64,000 bases of DNA from Incurvaria masculella. Lineage: Eukaryota; Arthropoda; Insecta; Lepidoptera; Incurvariidae. Location: the NCBI GenBank assembly GCA_946894095.1, contig OX335641.1, positions 10,868,501 through 10,932,500 of the forward strand. Reading direction: 5' to 3'. Every line of letters starts with the position of its first letter. Positions within the stretch are counted from its first letter, which is position 1. Below the pieces are notes generated by a model. The model saw only the letters and a list, made by a program, of their open reading frames with translations. It did no database searches and was not told the origin of the DNA. The translations under genes and the position numbers were made by a program. Below, in pieces: positions 1 to 9,230 of this stretch.

Positions 1-775
1 AGAATTTGCGCTGTTAGAGTATTTCTCATAGAATGGAGACCAGACAGGGGCCGCATATTCCAGTTGGCTCCTAACAAGAGTGTAGTATAGATATAAATAG
101 GTACTAGTATTTCTGAACTCTGACGATGCTCTCAGCACGAACCCTATCTGATACGCCTTTTTAGTAATATTCTCAATATGCATATCAAGATGCAATTTGG
201 AGTCAAAGGTAACGCCAAGGTCACGAATATCATGCACTTTCTCTAGATTTTGGTCACCTAACGAGTAGTTGAAACTACCGGGGAAGTCTTTTTTGTAAAG
301 GTTATGGATTTGCACTTCTGAATACTTAGTCAGCCTCAGTGGCCTAGTGGCGCGACACTTCGGCGATCGCTCTCCGAAGTTAAGCAACGCTGGGTCCGGT
401 CTGGTATTGGATGGGTGACCATTCGACCGTTGAGAGAGGCTGGCCGTGGTTCGGATTCCACGTTAAACTGTAGGTCCTTACTTAGTAGGTGGTAGGGTTA
501 ACCCCGCCCGGGTTGGTACCATCGCATTGGATGAAGATGGTCGATGCGGTAATAAAAATTGTCCGTGTTTCCATCCAGTTCAATGTAGCCGTGCAATATA
601 AGGAAGGTCCTGGCATGGCACCTAGTTCCCATTTGGTGTGTTGGGCTAATACCATGACAGAACTTGTGGTATTAGCCATCCATGTCTAGTCACATAAAAA
701 AAAACTTAGTTACTGCCATACAACTGTGATCTTAATTAGATTGAACAAATATGGAGTTTAGTTGAAAGACGGGTG
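1..775 (-). pseudogene. LINE reverse-transcriptase C-terminal fragment, split by a SINE
   Basis: Read on the minus strand, 323 to 1 is one open frame that runs off the window edge. It resembles the C-terminal part of insect LINE polymerases: a stretch like DLGVTFDSKLHLDMH followed by SQLEYAAPVWSPFYE. The frame continues on the far side of a SINE at about 711-775, where it has at least one stop (TAA within an otherwise alignable stretch). It is therefore a dead Jockey- or R1-like LINE remnant with a later SINE inserted in it. Clade assignment is uncertain because the catalytic RT core is outside the window. Confidence 0.75.
331..703 (+). mobile_element. SINE with 5S-rRNA-like head and poly-A tail
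   Basis: The element is bounded by a perfect 7-bp target-site duplication ACTTAGT (324-330 and 704-710) and ends in a run of nine A. Its head at about 350-425 closely matches the internal promoter region of 5S rRNA: CTCCGAAGTTAAGCAACG followed by GGATGGGTGACC. This places it with SINE3-type elements transcribed by RNA polymerase III from a 5S-like type 1 promoter. The body from about 455 onward (GTAGGTCC, then a GGTGGTAGGGTTAA block) is shared with other SINE copies in this window that carry a tRNA-like head instead. It lies inside an older LINE fragment. Confidence 0.85.
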
Positions 776-867
776 GCAACATATAATGTGAATGCTCCCA
801 CTAAAGAACGATTGCCAATTTATTATAAATATATGCTTCAGTAATATTAGTCAGAACCAAATCGCTA

Positions 868-1041
868 CGGGATATGGTGCGTAACGAGGCAATCCGCAGA
901 CATACCAAAGCAGTCGATATTGGACACCGGGTGGCTAAGCTCAAACGGCAGTGGGTTGTTCACGTCAGCAGAATAAACGACGACCGTTGGAGTAACCGTG
1001 TCCTACACTGGCGGCCGTGGACAGGAAAACGGAGTGCGCGA
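868..1041 (+). pseudogene. RTE-like LINE 3' ORF fragment
   Basis: One open frame encodes a stretch resembling the C-terminal tail seen in RTE-like insect LINEs: an IRRHTKAVDI block, then AKLKRQWVVHVSR, then a W-rich RVLHWRPWTGKRS block, ending in TGA at 1039-1041. No catalytic domain is present, so this is a truncated relic. The resemblance comes from family knowledge of the pattern K-x-W-Q-W-x-x-H followed by W-R-P-x-T-G-K-R. No boundaries or target-site duplication were found. Confidence 0.6.
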
Positions 1042-1629
1042 TGACACCCCGCCATGTAGCTTTAAAATAATGATCTGAAGTTTTTCTTTAAAATAATGAG
1101 GAAAAGTTAAGAAATATGATTTACAAAGAATCAGTGGGTCATCTCTATTTTTCCAGTTTTTTTTTTATCTGTGTCCGTGTTTTGTACGCCAATTCACTTA
1201 CATACATGCACAGGTTACCATCCGTTCTTTAAGAAAAACTAGAGAAATTAAGATTCCCAAAAAAACATTTCACATTACGTCCGATTCTTGGGCACTGCTA
1301 TGTATGGCAAATGTTCCATCTCTCTCTTACCCGTGGTAGTGGTACTTGAGTTGATGTCTCACCCCACACTCTGTTCGTCTTGTAAGCCCACCACGCTTTG
1401 CTAGGTCGATGCTAAGAACAGTGGCAAAAAGAATGTGTTCATGTGATGCATATTCAGAAAAGTTGGAATAAAATACTTTGTTAAATAAATAATATACTTA
1501 GTAAAATAGTATGGATATCTTTGGTAGTTCTAGTTAGTTAGTTAGTTAGTTAGTTAGTTGGGCGGTTGTTGTCCGCACTAAACCTACTGCTACAGAGAGG
1601 TCATTGTGCGTAACAGGGTTGACTATGTG
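1042..1629. other. No gene seen; TTAG microsatellite
   Basis: AT-rich sequence without a convincing reading frame. It contains a short (TTAG)n microsatellite at about 1533-1558. The unit is TTAG, not the insect telomeric TTAGG. Nothing else is recognised. Confidence 0.6.
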
Positions 1630-2170
1630 AGCCTATGTGAGAAAATTTTTGCGAATGTTGTCAGCCCGCGATCCAATTTTCAGTACCTGACATAGGTTCG
1701 ACATAACAGCTGGGAGATTTTCGCTGGGCTGGATTGGGATGTTGCGCACTTCCAAGCATTTAGACATCATATTGGATAACAGTTCTTCCATGTTATCTTC
1801 GAGCGACTCGGTGTATATGCGGTTTTCGGTTTTTTCATTTTCCAGATTTTGTGTGCGGGTGTTGAGCTCATCGTATTGTCCCGGGATAAATTCAATAGAT
1901 TTCTCGATGTGGGCATTTGTTTTTTTTTTCTTCGTATTGTTTTTTTACTTCCGCTATCTCGTTCCACAGTTTATGCATAGAAGCCCGCTTCCAGTCTTTT
2001 AGCATGTCCATCATGTCATTTTTGAAGGTTTTTATTTCCTCTGAAATGTCATCTTCCGGTTTGTTTCTTTTAAATCTTCTTGTAATTCGTGAGGTAGTCG
2101 GTGTGCTGTGTAGGAGGAGATCCAGATCGGAGCCATATTTGGCGTACGAATCATTATGCGGGTATCTCAA
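1630..2170 (-). pseudogene. LINE ORF1 remnant (coiled-coil type)
   Basis: On the minus strand two adjoining frames encode a Lys/Glu-rich helical protein: a KNDMMDMLKDW block, NEIAEVKKQYEEKK, then after a frameshift in a poly-A run near 1920-1935, HIEKSIEF and a heptad-like stretch, then EVRNIPIQ. This order (coiled coil, then a conserved EIRNIP-type motif leading into an RRM-like domain) is characteristic of ORF1 proteins of insect non-LTR elements. The frameshift and lack of an associated ORF2 make it a relic. The parent clade is not resolved. Confidence 0.65.
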
Positions 2171-2173
2171 TAG

Positions 2174-2790
2174 AAATAGGATGTGTATCTCACAGTAAAT
2201 ACTAGGAGCTCATACGCGTTAGGAGCACGTCGCAGTATTAAACGTGGTAGGTGCTTTGACAGGTTCGCAATATAAAGTATTGTAGGAATATGGGGTAGTA
2301 AAAATTTACTTTTACATAAATCAGGATCTCAGAAGTTGGTGGGGGCACATCTCTTCAAATCATAGAGGTTTACTTCTTGATGAGATTGGCATCAATGCAT
2401 CCGTTTGTACCAGGAGTGCAGCAAAGTTGTGGAGGAGGGCTTATGAACTGTGAATATTCGAGTGGGTCTCAGCGCATACGCCTCTGCACGGTGTTTCGTT
2501 CGTAGCGCTTGCTCACACCAAGATCGCAGCAGGAATGTGGAGGTGGTTGTGTAAGTGTATCAATGTTGAATGTAGGGCTCACCCATGCGCCACTGCTGTG
2601 CCCCTGTCTCCTGAGTACACCTCTGGGTAGCTAAGAAACGTGCAACTATTGTAGACTTCTGTACTCCTAATATTTTGTTTTAATTTAACTTTGTTTATTG
2701 TTAATGCAAAAATACACAATTATACGTCTGAATCGATCAAAAGTTGCGGCGAAAAAAGGATATAAATACGTGAATGCACGTCAGTACTAA
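2174..2790. other. No gene seen
   Basis: No supported reading frame or recognised repeat. A tract at about 2340-2640 is more GC-rich than its surroundings, but I cannot assign it. Confidence 0.5.
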
Positions 2791-2798
2791 CAAACCTT

Positions 2799-2917
2799 TG
2801 GACTACGCAGATGTTTGCTACTTGGATCTAACTGAAGTTCTCCTAGACAAGCTGGATCGTTTGCAGAATCTCTGCATTCGCTTCATATATGGTCTGCGTA
2901 AATATGACCATGTATCG
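2799..2917 (+). repeat. Displaced 119-bp copy of the element's own 3' ORF
   Basis: Positions 2797-2917 are identical over 121 bp to 5499-5619, which encodes part of the polymerase C-terminus. The outer 2 bp overlap the target-site duplication as microhomology, so 2799-2917 is inside the insertion. The piece sits about 86 bp upstream of the ATG, in the same orientation as the element. Confidence 0.9.
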
Positions 2918-3003
2918 ACCGGTTCGGCAGCTATATATATCTTTTATTGATTTAAATATATATATATATACATTTTTAATTATATTATAGTAAATATTTA
3001 TTT

Positions 3004-5946
3004 ATGTCCACAATATCTGACAATTCAGATAATTATTTTTCTATTACCTCTTCTGACGAGTTTTTCAGTGACAATACTTCTGACAGTGAATGTGTTCTTC
3101 CTATAGATGAACAACTTGACTTCACATTTTCCAAATATCCCAAAAACTTCAACTTTGTGCATATCAATGCTCAAAGCATACCCTCCCACTACCCCGACCT
3201 TCTCAGGACATTTCCAAGTAAGCACATTCATGCGTTATTTGTTTCGGAAACTTTTCTCAAGCCTACATTACCATCCACTTCTTTTTCACTTCCCGGGTTC
3301 CACCTGGTCCGTAATGACAGAACGGGGAAAGGTTGCGGTGGTGTTGCTATCTACCTCCGAAGCAATATTCCTTTTACGATAGTTGCCCAGTCTCCTACTC
3401 AGTATTCGGAATCACCCGAATACCTTTTCCTGGAAATCATCGTCAATCATACGAAAATCCTCATTGGTGTTTATTACAGCCCTAATCTAAATATCAATTA
3501 TTTTTCATCATTTGAGTCTTTTCTTGAAGAACGCTGCCCTCAGTACAACCATACTATTATCATGGGAGATTTCAACACCTGCTTGATCAAAGATGATCAC
3601 CGCGCTAGAAAACTTAAGTCCCTCGTGTCTTCAGTCAATATGAACATTCTTCCCCTGGATGCGACACATCATTTTCCTAATTGTGAACCTTCTTTGCTTG
3701 ATTTGATTATTACTTCTTCACCTAACCATGTAAGTGAACATGGTCAGCTCCCAGCGCCTGGTTTCTCCCATCATGACCTAATCTATCTATCCTATAAGGT
3801 CCGTCCTCCTAAAAACAGACGGAAGGTTCTCTTGCAACGTAACTTCAAGGACATCAATCTCGAACGCTTAAGGGAGGACGCGCGTGGCTTGGATTGGTCT
3901 GTTATACTCAATTCCTCTTCCACGGATGAGATGGTCGAGGACTTCACCTCCAAACTCACTGCACTCTTCGATGTTCACGCACCTCTTCGTCCCACACGAG
4001 TAAGACATTTTCCAGCTCCGTGGTTGACGGACAATATTCGGATAATGATGGTGAAAAGGGACAAAGCCAAAATTAAACTAAGACATACATCCACGGACGA
4101 AAATCGCACCAAGTACAAGCTGCTCAGGAATCGGTGTAACAGGATGTGTAGAGATGCCCAAAGACACCACATTCACAATACCCTCGAAAATTGCTCTCCC
4201 GTGAATGCTTGGAAGTTTCTTAAAACTCTTGGAGTCGGTAAGAAATCATCTTGTAGTAAAAATAACATCGATATCAACTCCCTTAATAGACATTTTTCCT
4301 CTCCTCCTGTCACCATCGATCAAGTGGTAAAGTCTCAAACTCTTTTTCAGCTTTCAGCTTTACCGACTCCGGAGCACAATTCACTCACTTTTCGCCCAGT
4401 CACTGACCGTGAAGTTAAGATGATCCTGAATTCCATTTCTACAAAAGCTGTTGGTGCTGACTGCATTAGCCTTGACATGCTGTTACCACTGCTGGATGAA
4501 CTGTTACCAATAATAACTTATATTTTAAACCATTCCCTCTCCAGTGGATCTTTTCCAAGTACCTGGAAAAGGGCTTACGTTATTCCTCTCCCAAAAATTT
4601 CAAATCCCTCCTCTTTCAGCCAATATCGCCCTATTTCAATTTTACCGGTTTTGTCAAAAATCTTGGAACGCATTGTTCACCAGCAGTTGGCCGACTTTCT
4701 TACAGATAACCACATACTGAACCTAATGCAGTCAGGTTTCCGACCTGGTCACAGCACTGTCACTGCCCTTGTCAAAGTCACTGAAGATGTCCGTACAAAT
4801 ATGGAAAATAAGAATGTTACAGTTTTAACGTTGCTGGACTTCAGCAATGCTTTCAATACAGTTGACTTTGACATTATGCTAGGTATTCTAAGGACACTTA
4901 ACTTATCTCCGGTAGTGCTTGACTGGTTTGATTCATACCTTCGTGGTCGTCATCAGTGTATCAGGATTGACAATGAATATTCTGACTGGGCTGATTTGAC
5001 TGCTGGCGTTCCACAAGGTGGCGTGTTATCTCCTTTGCTGTTTTCCATCTTTATAAATCTGATCACGAATCTGCTTACTTCTCTCTACCACCTTTACGCC
5101 GATGACTTACAGTTGTATTTGCATTGCTCCTTAGATAACCTGGCAGATACCGTATCTGAAATGAACGTGAACCTGGAACATATACTTACTTGGACAAAAT
5201 CATTTGGCCTGCTGGTAAATCCTACCAAATCACAAGCCATAATAATAGGCAGCCCTAGACTTCTGTCGAAGGTTGATTACAGCACATTGCCAGCAGTGAT
5301 CTACAATGGAGTTGTCATACCATACTCCAAAACAGTCAAGAATTTAGGAATTTTCATTGACGAAACTTTATCGTGGGTGCCCCAGGTAAACGAGGTCAGC
5401 AGAAAAATCTTTGCCGCCGCCCACTCCTTAAAGCGCTTGCAGAATTTCCTCCCAGTCCGAACCAAAATTACTTTGGTGCAAACTCTCCTCTTTCCGATTT
5501 TGGACTACGCAGATGTTTGCTACTTGGATCTAACTGAAGTTCTCCTAGACAAGCTGGATCGTTTGCAGAATCTCTGCATTCGCTTCATATATGGTCTGCG
5601 TAAATATGACCATGTATCGCAGTACCGTCGAGAGCTTAAATGGCTACCCATCCGTTTCCGAAGGAACTGTCATTTACTAATTCTTCTTTACGGAATTCTA
5701 AATAACCCTAACTCTCCTGAATATCTTCGTTCCCGGTTTATGAACCTCTCTTCACACGGTCTCCCTTTGCGATCTAGCAATGACAGTATCCTTGCGATTC
5801 CTCGCCATACGACGTGTTTTTTCTCTAACTCCTTTACTGTTCATGCCGCACGTCTGTGGAACTCGTTGCCCATCACAGTCCGCTCCTGTCAAACTATCAG
5901 CTCTTTCAAACTTAAAGTCAAGGAGTTTTACTTAAATGAAATGTAA
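3004..5946 (+). CDS. CR1-like ORF2: endonuclease-reverse transcriptase (980 aa)
   Basis: An uninterrupted 980-residue protein for target-primed reverse transcription. Residues 1-45 are an acidic Ser/Asp-rich leader. An APE-type endonuclease occupies about 50-255: INAQS, SETFLKP, GDFNTC and the SHHDL motif. Reverse transcriptase follows at about 500-770: YRPIS, the SGFRPGHST block, LLDFSNAFNTVD, AGVPQGG and the YADD catalytic box at 698-701. The thumb and C-terminal region follow, and the protein ends at TAA. ATG 3004 is chosen because it directly precedes the leader shared with the 43.0-kb relative. No internal stop or frameshift was seen, so the copy looks young. The missing ORF1 and the altered 5' end suggest it may not be autonomous. 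Confidence 0.9.
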   Translation: MSTISDNSDNYFSITSSDEFFSDNTSDSECVLPIDEQLDFTFSKYPKNFNFVHINAQSIPSHYPDLLRTFPSKHIHALFVSETFLKPTLPSTSFSLPGFHLVRNDRTGKGCGGVAIYLRSNIPFTIVAQSPTQYSESPEYLFLEIIVNHTKILIGVYYSPNLNINYFSSFESFLEERCPQYNHTIIMGDFNTCLIKDDHRARKLKSLVSSVNMNILPLDATHHFPNCEPSLLDLIITSSPNHVSEHGQLPAPGFSHHDLIYLSYKVRPPKNRRKVLLQRNFKDINLERLREDARGLDWSVILNSSSTDEMVEDFTSKLTALFDVHAPLRPTRVRHFPAPWLTDNIRIMMVKRDKAKIKLRHTSTDENRTKYKLLRNRCNRMCRDAQRHHIHNTLENCSPVNAWKFLKTLGVGKKSSCSKNNIDINSLNRHFSSPPVTIDQVVKSQTLFQLSALPTPEHNSLTFRPVTDREVKMILNSISTKAVGADCISLDMLLPLLDELLPIITYILNHSLSSGSFPSTWKRAYVIPLPKISNPSSFSQYRPISILPVLSKILERIVHQQLADFLTDNHILNLMQSGFRPGHSTVTALVKVTEDVRTNMENKNVTVLTLLDFSNAFNTVDFDIMLGILRTLNLSPVVLDWFDSYLRGRHQCIRIDNEYSDWADLTAGVPQGGVLSPLLFSIFINLITNLLTSLYHLYADDLQLYLHCSLDNLADTVSEMNVNLEHILTWTKSFGLLVNPTKSQAIIIGSPRLLSKVDYSTLPAVIYNGVVIPYSKTVKNLGIFIDETLSWVPQVNEVSRKIFAAAHSLKRLQNFLPVRTKITLVQTLLFPILDYADVCYLDLTEVLLDKLDRLQNLCIRFIYGLRKYDHVSQYRRELKWLPIRFRRNCHLLILLYGILNNPNSPEYLRSRFMNLSSHGLPLRSSNDSILAIPRHTTCFFSNSFTVHAARLWNSLPITVRSCQTISSFKLKVKEFYLNEM

Positions 5947-6371
5947 AGATGATAATATGTTCTCACTGTATATATATATTTAATTTTATTGTCCTTCTAA
6001 TAGTACTGATTTTAGAATCAATGGTAATAGTTATTATAGGTTTTTTTTCCCTGGTTTGTGGATATAATAATATGTATTAGTGTATTGTATCATATATATT
6101 AGTATATTCAATTATATGTATAAATATGTATATATTATGGTATATGTATGTTTATGGAGTTAATTTTTTTTTCTTTTCAAATTCTGGTGTGTCACCTACC
6201 TACAGATATTTCTATTGCCTTTCCTCATCACCCCAAGGGTTGACTGGAAGAAATCACTCTTAGTGATAAGTCCGCCTTTGTGCAGTATTGTTGTTTTGCT
6301 GTATGTTTTCTCTGAAATTGTATTTTTGTTATGCACAATAAAGAATTTATTCATTCATTCATTCAAACCTT

Positions 6372-6789
6372 GTGTTCTTACAAAATAAGTGATATTTAGC
6401 ATCAAAGGAGAATTATTTTAACAAATAAAACAAATGTGTTTTTTAGATTTATTTAAATAAAATATTTGTATTTACATCACCCATACACAATGGAAATTAT
6501 TCGATTATTGTATTGCTGCAGTTCATATTACTGTTTCTCGAAATAACAGAAGAATTTGGGAAATGTACACAAGTATAACGGAAGGTACAAAAGCAATTTA
6601 AAAACAACAAATTGTGAACCAAAATGAGAATGCCCATTTCAAGCGATATGTACATATATACAGACGCGTGTTTGATTGTCTAGATTAGATTTTTCTAGAT
6701 TTTAAATAAAAAGAAATGTTTTCCGTGAATCATAATTAAAAAAATGTATGCAAACAGTTGATATTAAAAGTTCGTTAGTTTATTGGATA
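6372..6789. other. No gene seen
   Basis: AT-rich stretch between the CR1-like element and the Helitron pair. No recognisable frame, repeat or RNA gene. Confidence 0.5.
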
Positions 6790-7625
6790 CTAGCTGCGGT
6801 ACTCGGCTCCGCTCGGGTTAATGTCGGATATGTATCACGGACAAAAAGTACCTCACATGGCTGGTCCAAAATAGGGTCAAACTGGTCCAGGACAATGTAT
6901 CCATCTACCAAATTTAATCAAGATCGTTTCAGCCGAAATAGCATGATTCTCATTAAGAGAAACATCCAATAATTCCCATTTAGAGCTTTGTTTACATTTG
7001 GTGGCTAAGTTAAAAAAAAAGCATTTGCCGCCAGAACCTTTCTGCACTTGCACTGCTACATTGCTTAGCTAGTTAGTAACATGTAACGTAGGTAAGTTTT
7101 GCGTGGACTCCAACCCACAGCCAGCCTCAACATCGAAAATGGTAACCCATCCCGAACCTGACTGCTCCCAGATGCTATACGTTGATAAAATACGCATATT
7201 AATCGGGTAAGTGGTTCGCAAGTTATAAGAATTTAAAACCCTCTACTCACCCCTCTGGTAATTAAGCGTTATATTATGTAGCCTATAAGTTATAAGTTTT
7301 GAGTAAAATCAGGCTAGACGTAGGTACAATTCACATCTAAATCGATTAGTTGGTTCTCAAGTAATAAGTATTTTATTCCATTGGTCGCACCTCTGGCCAT
7401 TTAGCGTGATGATAAGTAGTCCTAAAGTTGCGGGAAATACCAAGCTGTACTTCGGTACAATTAGTAAAGGAAGCGCCGCCGCCGCCCCCTCCCTCCAGCC
7501 GCCGCCCTGCCGCCGAGTCGTGCAGAGCATTGCAGTTTGTATGACAGCCACATCTTAGCGCAAGCGGAACTGAATTCTATTTAGCTTATCCTAATTCCCG
7601 GGTAGTTAAATGTATGTGTACTAAG
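6790..7625 (-). mobile_element. Helitron-like element, minus orientation, 5' end lost
   Basis: Its outer end, read on the minus strand, is the lepidopteran Helitron-type 3' terminus: a GC-rich run (CCCGAGCGGAGCC type) followed by GCAGCTAG. The whole stretch is homologous, in inverted orientation, to 8271-9060, with many substitutions and small gaps. No 5' start of the TATTATAAA type is found to the right before the next copy begins. It encodes no helicase and is non-autonomous. Confidence 0.7.
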
Positions 7626-7922
7626 TTACATCTAATTCGGATAATCGGTTTAAGAGTTATCCAGGAACACATACATACAGAACTGATTTCAAAAAACCGT
7701 CAATTTAGTTTTAGTATCATACATAAAGACTACAAACGAAGTATCTTAGAAAACAAAGCAACTGACTCCATGAATACCCCTTACAGATTTATTGTTAGTG
7801 TAGAGTATAGATTGGTATAGATAGATATTGGAAGCATACCAAAAGTATCTTGTAGATGCTTATGTTCAATATGTTCGAAGCAGAAACGTAAAAGCTTTCC
7901 ACGCTATTAAAATTAGTCAAAT

Positions 7923-9060
7923 CTAATAAATATTATAAAGGGGAAAGTTTGTAATAATGGATGGATGGATGGATGGATGGATGGATGTTTGTTACTCTTT
8001 CACGTAAAAACTACTGAATGGATTCTAATGAAACTTTACAATAATATAGCTTATACATCAGAATAACACATAGGCTACATTTTATGTGCCCATGGGCTTT
8101 AGAACTTTCACGGGGCTGCGAAAACGATGCCGGTAGCGATACTTCACACTAGGGGGAGCGGGGCCAGGGGCGGTGGCGGGGAGCGGCGGCGGGGGGAGGG
8201 GGGGGGGGCAGACGTCGTGACTGTTTGGTGTCCGTTTGGCGAATTTTCAAGGCACTAGCGATTTGTAAAACTTAGTACATGTACATTTAACTACCCGGGA
8301 ATTAGGATTGGCTAAATAGAATTCAGTTCCGCTTACGCTAAGATGGGGCTGTCATACAAACTGCAATGCTATGTACGGCTCGGCTTTGCGGCGGCAGCGC
8401 TTACTTTTACTGAAGTACGGCTTGGTATTTCCTGCAACTTTAGGACTACTTGGCATCACGCTAAATCGCCGGAGGAGCGACCAACAGAATAAAATCCTTG
8501 AGAACCAATTACTCGATTTAGATGTGCATTGTATCTACGTCTAGCCTGATTCTACTAAAAACTTATAGATTACATAATATAACACTTCATTACCAGAAGG
8601 GTAAGTAGTGAGTCTTAAAGTCTTATAACATGCGAACCACTTACCTGATTTATATGCGTATTTTATCAATGTATAGCATCTCTGGGAGCAGTCAGGTTCG
8701 AGATGGGTTACTGTTTTCGATGTTGAGGCTGGCTGTGGGTTGGAGTCCACGCAAAACTTACCTACGTTACACGTTACTTACTAGGTAAGCAATGTAGCAG
8801 TGAAAGTGCAAAAAGGTTCTCGCGGCAAATGTTTTTTTTTAAATAGCCACCAAACGTCAACGAAGCTCTAAATGGGAATTATTGGATGTTTCTCATTAAA
8901 TCATGCTATTTCGGCTCGAACGATCTTGATTACATTTTGTACATGGATACATTGTCCTGGACCAGTTTGACCCTATTTTGGACCAGTCATGTGGGCTACT
9001 TTTTATCCATGAGATAATTTAGCCGACACTAACCCGAGCGGAGCCGGGTACCGCAGCTAG
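7923..9060 (+). mobile_element. Non-autonomous Helitron with ATGG microsatellite
   Basis: It starts with CTAATAAATATTATAAAG, the usual left end of this moth Helitron class. A (GGAT)n tract follows at about 7958-7986, then the conserved CACATAGGCTAC block. It ends with a GC-rich hairpin-forming CCCGAGCGGAGCCGGG and CTAG at 9057-9060. There is no Rep-helicase gene. An extremely G-rich tract sits at 8151-8209. The right two thirds pair with 6790-7625 as inverted arms. Confidence 0.75.
8151..8209 (+). other. G-rich tract, potential G-quadruplex
   Basis: At least six runs of three or more G occur within about 60 bp, including a run of nine G near 8200. The sequence satisfies the simple G3+N1-7 pattern several times. 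It lies inside the Helitron. The matching place in the inverted copy (about 7470-7515) is C-rich on the plus strand. Confidence 0.6.
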
Positions 9061-9230
9061 TTGTTAATAAACTATGCATCAGTACCACATTGTTTGCAAA
9101 AAAAAATTTTTTTTTTTTTTGTTCTTTCATTTACTACGATCTGTCTCCTTTCTGGGACATTTAATAGTAGGTTTGTTGGTTTTGTTTAATTGGCATGCTC
9201 GGTATGTGACCTTTATCACATCCTACTTTA

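Larger units (their letters stand above)
2799..6363 (+). mobile_element. CR1-like non-LTR retrotransposon, rearranged 5' end
   Basis: The insertion is flanked by an 8-bp duplication CAAACCTT (2791-2798 and 6364-6371). It carries one long ORF with endonuclease and reverse transcriptase, a 3' UTR with AATAAA near 6339, and a short (ATTC)n tail rather than poly-A. Tails of short tandem repeats are usual for CR1-group elements. It belongs to the same family as the minus-strand copy at 39.8-43.1 kb: both proteins begin with an acidic Ser/Asp-rich leader followed by an IN(A)xSIP(S/A)HY endonuclease motif. No ORF1 is present. The first 119 bp duplicate part of its own 3' ORF. Confidence 0.85.

Noticed and set aside
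350..440. A 5S rRNA gene
   Set aside because: Only the internal promoter part resembles 5S. The flanks diverge, and the piece sits inside a SINE with target-site duplication and poly-A tail.
1533..1558. Interstitial telomere repeat
   Set aside because: The unit is TTAG, not TTAGG, and the tract is only about six units long.
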